Below are positions 59,858 through 64,000 of a DNA stretch of 64,000 nucleotides, in pieces. Made by a program: the position numbers and the translations under genes. Origin of the DNA: Sphingomonas sp. (GTDB lineage: Bacteria; Pseudomonadota; Alphaproteobacteria; Sphingomonadales; Sphingomonadaceae); assembly GCA_017418975.1 (NCBI GenBank), contig JAFOMG010000019.1:1-64000 (forward strand), written 5' to 3'. The notes under the pieces are model-generated. The model saw nothing but the letters and a program-made list of their open reading frames with translations. It was not told where the DNA came from and did no database searches. Each line of letters starts with the position of its first letter. Within the stretch, counting starts at the first letter, position 1.

Positions 59858-60825
59858 CATCGCCCGGGCCCGGCTGGGCGACGCTCCTCGCGCGATTGCC
59901 GCAACCCGGGCCGGGCCGGGCAACGATCGGCCTCGCGATCGATACCGGTCCCCACGGGGCCGATCTGCTCCGGGCGGCGGCGGCATTGGCCGGGGACTTT
60001 CCCGGACTCGGCTATCTCTGGCACGACGACGGAGCGAGCGCCGAAGGCGGCGCGGCGGCGGCGCGGGCAATGATCGAGCGGGGCGTGCGGCTGCTCATCG
60101 GCCATTTCAACAGCGCATCGGCGCTCGCCGCGGCCCCGCTCTATGCCCGGGCCGGCGCGGTGCTGCTGGCGCCCGGCGCGACGCATCCCGCCTTGACCGG
60201 GGCGATGCCGCATTGCTTCCGCCTGTGCGCGCACGACCTGCGCCAGGCGCGGCTGTTCGCCGAGGAGCTCGCCGCCACCGGCGAACGCCCGGTGCTGATC
60301 ACGCAGCGCATTCCCCATGGCAGGAGCCTTGGCGATGCGGTCGAGAGCCGCTTGCGGACAGCCGGACATACGCCGCTGCGGATCGATGCCGGCCACCCCG
60401 CCGACCTCCCGGCGCTCCCGCCCGGGCCGGTGGCGGTGATCGGGCGCCATGCCTTTGCCGCCGCCCTGCTGCCGCGCCTGGCGTCGCACCCGCTGGTGCT
60501 GCTGAGCGACGATTGCCGCACCCCGAAGCTGCTCGACGCGATCGCCCCGGGCACGGCCGACCTGCGGGTGGCGGCGATCGGCGGCGCGGACGATGCGATG
60601 CCGGGCGGCGGCGCCTATTCGCGAACCAGCCGCGCGGCCATCGAGATATTGGCGGGAGCGGTGGAAATGGCGGGCCCCGACCCGGTCGCGGTGGCGGAAA
60701 CGCTGCGCGCCCGGCATTGGCCCACCTGCCTCGGCATCGTCGGGTTCGACGCAAAGGGCGAACCGATCGGGATCGACTGGCACTGGCTGCGGATCGCGCC
60801 GGCCCTTGCGATGGAGGTGAACTGA
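59854..60825 (+). CDS. Leucine-binding-protein-like domain without signal peptide
   Basis: A 323-residue protein with the fold of branched-chain amino-acid/amide substrate-binding proteins: TIGLAIDTGPHGADLLRAAAALAGDFPG, GVRLLIGHFNSASALAAAPLYARAGAVLLAPGATHP, GAMPHCFRLCAHDLRQARLFAEEL and GGGAYSRTSRAAIEIL. A clear signal peptide is lacking and no ABC permease is present. It therefore cannot be a normal transport component. It may bind a pathway intermediate or act as an AmiC-like cytoplasmic sensor. Overlaps on both sides tie it to the operon. Confidence 0.7.
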   Translation: MTSPGPGWATLLARLPQPGPGRATIGLAIDTGPHGADLLRAAAALAGDFPGLGYLWHDDGASAEGGAAAARAMIERGVRLLIGHFNSASALAAAPLYARAGAVLLAPGATHPALTGAMPHCFRLCAHDLRQARLFAEELAATGERPVLITQRIPHGRSLGDAVESRLRTAGHTPLRIDAGHPADLPALPPGPVAVIGRHAFAAALLPRLASHPLVLLSDDCRTPKLLDAIAPGTADLRVAAIGGADDAMPGGGAYSRTSRAAIEILAGAVEMAGPDPVAVAETLRARHWPTCLGIVGFDAKGEPIGIDWHWLRIAPALAMEVN

Positions 60826-61601
60826 TGCAGGCAACCCGGATGCCGTCCGGCACCGTCGCGCTGTGGCTGATACCGCGCGAGGGAGAGCATCGCGACCGCG
60901 CGGCCGAGCTCGCGGAGCTCGACGCCGCCGCCCGCGCGCGACTGGCGGATATCCGCGCGCCCGAGGCGCGCGACGCCCAGCTCCTCAGCCGCGCATGGCT
61001 CGCCCGTATGCTGCGCGCGCAATTCGGGCCGGCGAGCGCCGGCTGGAGCGTCGGTGTGGACTGCAACGGCCGCGCGACCCTGCGAGACGCGCCGCCCGGG
61101 ATCGCCATCGCATTCGCCCATGGCCGCGACACCATCGCCCTGGCAATCGGCCATGATTGCGGCACCGGCCTGGGCATCGATCTCGAGGACCGGCTGGGCC
61201 GCGACGATCCCCTGCTCGCCCCGGTGATGCTCTCCCCGGCCGAGCTCGCGCACTATCACTGCCTCGCCACCGGAGAACGCCGCCGCCGCTTTCTGCTCGC
61301 GCGCTGGGTGGCGAAGGAAGCCTATGCCAAGGCCTTGGGCAGGGGGTTGGCGCTGGGGTTCGACGCGATCGACACGATCGAGGTCGCGCCGGGGCATTTC
61401 GGCATCCGCGATCCCTATGCGCCGAACGATGCGGCCTGGCAGGTCAGGCTGCTCGAGCCCGACCAGGGCACCGCCGTCGCCGTGGCGCTGGCGCCGCCCG
61501 GCAACAGAATGATCGCGATCGACCTCCGCGATCCGGACGGGTTTGGATGGTGCATCACCACCGGCGACGAAAAATGGGTCGCCGAACCCAGCCCCGCCTA
61601 G
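60825..61601 (+). CDS. Sfp-type 4'-phosphopantetheinyl transferase
   Basis: A 258-residue phosphopantetheinyl transferase that activates the carrier domain of the NRPS. The magnesium-binding motif GIDLED is at residues 117-122 and the WVAKEAYAKALGRG motif starts at Trp161. The ATG shares its A with the TGA of the previous gene. It is the last gene of the operon and supports the view that the NRPS is functional. Confidence 0.9.
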   Translation: MQATRMPSGTVALWLIPREGEHRDRAAELAELDAAARARLADIRAPEARDAQLLSRAWLARMLRAQFGPASAGWSVGVDCNGRATLRDAPPGIAIAFAHGRDTIALAIGHDCGTGLGIDLEDRLGRDDPLLAPVMLSPAELAHYHCLATGERRRRFLLARWVAKEAYAKALGRGLALGFDAIDTIEVAPGHFGIRDPYAPNDAAWQVRLLEPDQGTAVAVALAPPGNRMIAIDLRDPDGFGWCITTGDEKWVAEPSPA

Positions 61602-61659
61602 AGACTCAATCCCCGGCCGGCCGCCAGGCTTGTCCGCTCCTGGAAGGCGCAGGAAATTG

Positions 61660-61686
61660 CCCCGCCCGTTGGGGGAACGGGCGGGG
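61660..61686. terminator. Perfect 11-bp hairpin between convergent genes
   Basis: CCCCGCCCGTT (61660-61670) pairs with AACGGGCGGGG (61676-61686) over a GGGGG loop. It lies between the end of the biosynthetic operon and the convergent kinase gene and probably ends transcription from both sides. On the minus strand it is followed by CAATTTCC. Confidence 0.65.
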
Positions 61687-61721
61687 CGGCGGGCCCGCGG
61701 GGGACGGGCCTCGGGGCAGGA

Positions 61722-62543
61722 TCAGATGAAGTCGGGGCCGCGCGGCAAGGCGAGGACGAACACGGCACCCTCGCCGGGCTCGGCGGGCTCGAGCGTCAGC
61801 GTGCCGCCATGCGCATCGACGATGGTCTGCGAGATGGCCAGGCCGAGGCCGGTGCCCTCCATCTTGGTGCTCACCATCGGCTCGAACAGATGCTCGCGCA
61901 CGCCCGGAGGCACGCCGGGGCCGGTGTCGGCAACACGGATGCGGACGCGGCTCCCTTCGGCCCAGCTCGAGACCGCGATCCGGCGCACCGGGCTGTTCCA
62001 CATCGCCTGGGCCGCGTTGAGCAGAAGGTTGGAGAGCACCATCTCGATCTGGATGCGGTCCCCCAGCACGCAGGTGGAGCCCGGCGCGAAGCTGCGCACC
62101 AGCTCGACATCTTCCAGGCACGACAGGCGCGCGCGCACGACGTCGAGCATCTCGACCAGGCATTCGGGGCGCGCGTCGATCCTGCCGGTCTTCACGAAGC
62201 TGCGCATGCGCAGCACGATGTCGGAAGCGCGCGCAGTCTGCGCCGCCGCATCCTCGATGAAGCCGAGCAGCTGTTCCAGCCCGTGGATCCGCTCGCGCAG
62301 CACCGCGGCGCAGCCCAGCATGTAATTGCTCGCGGCCGTCAGCGGCTGGCTGAGCTCGTGCGCCATCGCCGCCGCCATCGCGCTCATCGCGGTCAGCCGC
62401 GCGCCCGCCGCGGGATCGCCCGGCGCAAAGGGATCGCGCGGCGTATCATTCGCCGGAAACCGCGCCGAATCGCGCGCCCCGCGCAATTCGTCCTGGTCGG
62501 CACCGGCGCTGCGCCTGGCCATCGATACCCCGTCAAACCGCAT
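61722..62543 (-). CDS. Sensor-less histidine kinase (FixL-type catalytic core)
   Basis: A 273-residue kinase consisting only of a short leader, the phospho-acceptor helix (MAHELSQPLTAASNYMLGC) and an HATPase domain (NLLLNAAQAM, VADTGPGVPPG, TKMEGTGLGLAISQTIVDAHGG). The HELSQPL motif is that of FixL/DctB-type kinases. No PAS, membrane or receiver domain is present, so the input must come from a partner. A GGAGAAG ribosome site supports the start. No response regulator lies beside it; the next gene is an AraC-type regulator in divergent orientation. Confidence 0.85.
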   Translation of the reverse strand: MRFDGVSMARRSAGADQDELRGARDSARFPANDTPRDPFAPGDPAAGARLTAMSAMAAAMAHELSQPLTAASNYMLGCAAVLRERIHGLEQLLGFIEDAAAQTARASDIVLRMRSFVKTGRIDARPECLVEMLDVVRARLSCLEDVELVRSFAPGSTCVLGDRIQIEMVLSNLLLNAAQAMWNSPVRRIAVSSWAEGSRVRIRVADTGPGVPPGVREHLFEPMVSTKMEGTGLGLAISQTIVDAHGGTLTLEPAEPGEGAVFVLALPRGPDFI

Positions 62544-62715
62544 TTTCTTCTCCGTGCCTCCGATTTCCCGCCCGTGGAAACCGGTATCCGCCTAGTCCCT
62601 AGGGCAGGTTGGGCCAGACTGCTTTGCATTTCACGCCAACCCCTTGGCAGTTCACGTCACCCTGCATAATAACTGGAATGTCCCGGATGCGCTTCGGGCA
62701 TGGGGAGGGTCCGGC

Positions 62716-63807
62716 ATGACTTCGGGGCGTGCGGCCATGATGATGGACTATGTCCCGGTCGCCCTGGAAGTTGGCCTCGATCCCTATCATATTCTTGCCG
62801 ACATCGGCGTCAGCCCGTCGCAGCTCCGCAATCCCGAGGAACGGCTTCCTCGCGGCGCGATCGCTTCGATCCTCGAACGCTCGGCGATGGAAGCGAACTG
62901 CCCGCACTTCGCAATGCTGATCGCCGAGCGGCGCGACCTTTCCTCGCTCGGCCCGCTGAGCCTCGTCCTCCAGCAGCAGGAGACGCTGGAGGACGCCCTC
63001 CGCACGCTGATCCGCTACCAGCATCTGCTGAGCGACCTGCTGACCTTCAACCTCGAGATCGAAGGCGACACGGCGCTGGTGCGGACCCAGATCGTCAGCA
63101 GGATCGATTTCGCGCCGCGCCAGGCCCATGAAGCGGTGGGCGCGATGCTGTCGCGCGTCTTCATCGAAATCGGCGGCAGCGCATGGAAGCCGGAATGCCT
63201 GTATTTCATGCATGCCGCCCCGCCCTCGCTGGAAGTGCACCACCGGGTGCTCGGCTGCCCGGTGCATTTCGGCAGCGGGGTCAACGGCGTCGCCTATGCG
63301 CGCGAGGCGCTGCACGCCCGCAACCCGGGCTACCGCTCGAACCTTGCCGCCTATGCGAACAGCTATTTCGAGGCGCAGCTTCCCTCGGCTCCCCTGCTCA
63401 CCGAAGCCGACCGGACGCGCCGGGCGCTCTTCATCCTGCTCGCATCGGGCAAGGCCTCGATCGAGAATGTCGCGCGCCACATCGGGGTCTCGCCGCGCAC
63501 GCTCCAGCGCAGGCTGGAGGCGGAAGGCACCGGCTTCAGCGTGGTGCTGAACGGCGTACGCCGCGAGCTGGTGGTCCGCCATCTGCTCAACAACGTCCAG
63601 ACGCTCGCCGCGATCGGCGAGATGCTGGGCTATGCCTCGCCCGCCGCGTTCACGCGCTGGTTCACTTCCGAGTTCGGCATGTCGCCCAGCGCCTGGCGCC
63701 GCTCGGCGAGCGACGATCCTCCCCTCGCGCCGGCCCCCGCGGACGACGAGGATCCGGCGCTGGACCCGGCCGCGCCGCAGGGGATCGGCATGCCGACGCC
63801 GTTGTGA
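62716..63807 (+). CDS. AraC-family regulator with Arabinose_bd-type (OruR-like) N-domain
   Basis: A 363-residue transcription regulator. The N-terminal domain (MMMDYVPVALEVGLDPYHILADIGVSPSQL, RDLSSLGPLSLVLQQQETLEDALRTLIRYQHL) matches the sensing domain of OruR/ArgR-like AraC proteins. The C-terminal helix-turn-helix is SIENVARHIGVSPRTLQRRLEAEGTGFSVVLNGVRRELV, then YASPAAFTRWFTSEFGMSPSAWRR. ATG 62716 is chosen for its GGAGGG site at six bases; the longer TTG frame is less likely. The C-terminal 25 residues are Pro/Ala/Asp-rich. It may control the adjacent cluster, but it is separated from it by the kinase gene. Confidence 0.85.
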   Translation: MTSGRAAMMMDYVPVALEVGLDPYHILADIGVSPSQLRNPEERLPRGAIASILERSAMEANCPHFAMLIAERRDLSSLGPLSLVLQQQETLEDALRTLIRYQHLLSDLLTFNLEIEGDTALVRTQIVSRIDFAPRQAHEAVGAMLSRVFIEIGGSAWKPECLYFMHAAPPSLEVHHRVLGCPVHFGSGVNGVAYAREALHARNPGYRSNLAAYANSYFEAQLPSAPLLTEADRTRRALFILLASGKASIENVARHIGVSPRTLQRRLEAEGTGFSVVLNGVRRELVVRHLLNNVQTLAAIGEMLGYASPAAFTRWFTSEFGMSPSAWRRSASDDPPLAPAPADDEDPALDPAAPQGIGMPTPL

Positions 63808-63845
63808 GGTGGCGCCGGCCAGGGTTGCTGCGGCAATCAGCAAGG

Positions 63846-63984
63846 CCCGTCATCCCCGCGCAGGCGAGGATCCAGGGCCGAATGCGAGGCAGGTGCGGCA
63901 GTTCCCACCCGCTCCGGAGAGCGTTGGCGCAATTGCGTCGATTGTCCCGAACTACCCTGGCCCCCCGCCTGCGCGGGCATGACG
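63846..63984. repeat. Dispersed paired palindromic repeat at window end
   Basis: The left part at 63846-63877 begins CCCGTCATCCCCGCGCAGG and ends in CCAGGG; an inverted counterpart at 63955-63984 runs from CCCTGG to GGGCATGACG. Together they form a 139-base element with inverted ends. The same core occurs at 12390. It looks like a paired REP-type element. No gene lies in 63808-64000. Confidence 0.6.
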
Positions 63985-64000
63985 ATGGAGGACAGCGCAC

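Noticed and set aside
48590..61601. A simple hydroxamate siderophore cluster
   Set aside because: The N-hydroxylase, NRPS and a nearby siderophore receptor suggest it, but no N-acyltransferase, exporter or ferric-siderophore reductase is present. The MetRS-like, cupin and DAO genes are better explained by N-N bond chemistry. It remains a fallback.

Overview
The window looks like a chromosomal segment of a GC-rich alphaproteobacterium, most likely a sphingomonad. This is inferred from two large TonB-dependent receptors with VVTAQRR/VVTGYGR-type TonB boxes, the style of the envelope genes, and the dispersed GTCATCCCCGCGCAGG palindrome common in such genomes. No rRNA, tRNA, CRISPR array, transposase or phage gene was seen.

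Region 1 (0.3-8.6 kb): a LysR regulator is divergent from five catabolic genes. They are a DUF1338/HglS-type 2-oxoadipate dioxygenase/decarboxylase, a D-2-hydroxyglutarate dehydrogenase, a class III aminotransferase, an AstD-like semialdehyde dehydrogenase and an ALDH7-type aminoadipate-semialdehyde dehydrogenase. In reverse gene order the products spell out aminoadipate semialdehyde to aminoadipate to 2-oxoadipate to 2-hydroxyglutarate to 2-oxoglutarate, the lower lysine catabolic route.

Region 2 (8.7-21.9 kb): a peptide and D-amino-acid scavenging locus. It holds a TonB receptor, a PAF-acetylhydrolase-like hydrolase, DgcN, an amidase, an AraC regulator, an MFS carrier, a D-aminoacylase, a PaiB-like flavoprotein, DgcA and proline iminopeptidase. 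DgcN, DgcA and a deacylase together could convert D-amino acids through N-acetyl intermediates.

Region 3 (22-47.9 kb): envelope functions and signalling. There are two secreted proteins of unknown role with a small LuxR-type regulator, two tandem OmpR-type two-component systems feeding a CzcCBA-like RND efflux operon, and the YdbH-YnbE-YdbL envelope lipid-bridge operon. A FhuE-like siderophore receptor, a serine hydrolase, a serine-hydrolase autotransporter and a third two-component system follow.

Region 4 (48-61.6 kb): after an AT-rich leader full of small palindromes comes a tightly coupled nine-gene biosynthetic operon. It encodes a methionyl-tRNA-synthetase-like protein, a C-A-T NRPS module, a lysine/ornithine-type N-monooxygenase, a gamma-glutamylcyclotransferase-like/cupin fusion, a Tat-type GMC oxidoreductase, an EctB-like aminotransferase, a DAO-type flavoenzyme, a signal-less substrate-binding-protein fold and an Sfp-type phosphopantetheinyl transferase. 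N-hydroxylase, cupin, MetRS-like and DAO proteins are the parts of the hydrazine-forming (N-N bond) machinery known from s56-p1 and triacsin biosynthesis. There the cupin and MetRS domains are one protein; here they are on separate genes and the cupin carries another domain. This is the strongest candidate for an undescribed system.

Region 5 (61.7-64 kb): a sensor-less histidine kinase and an AraC-type regulator, then a dispersed repeat at the window edge.
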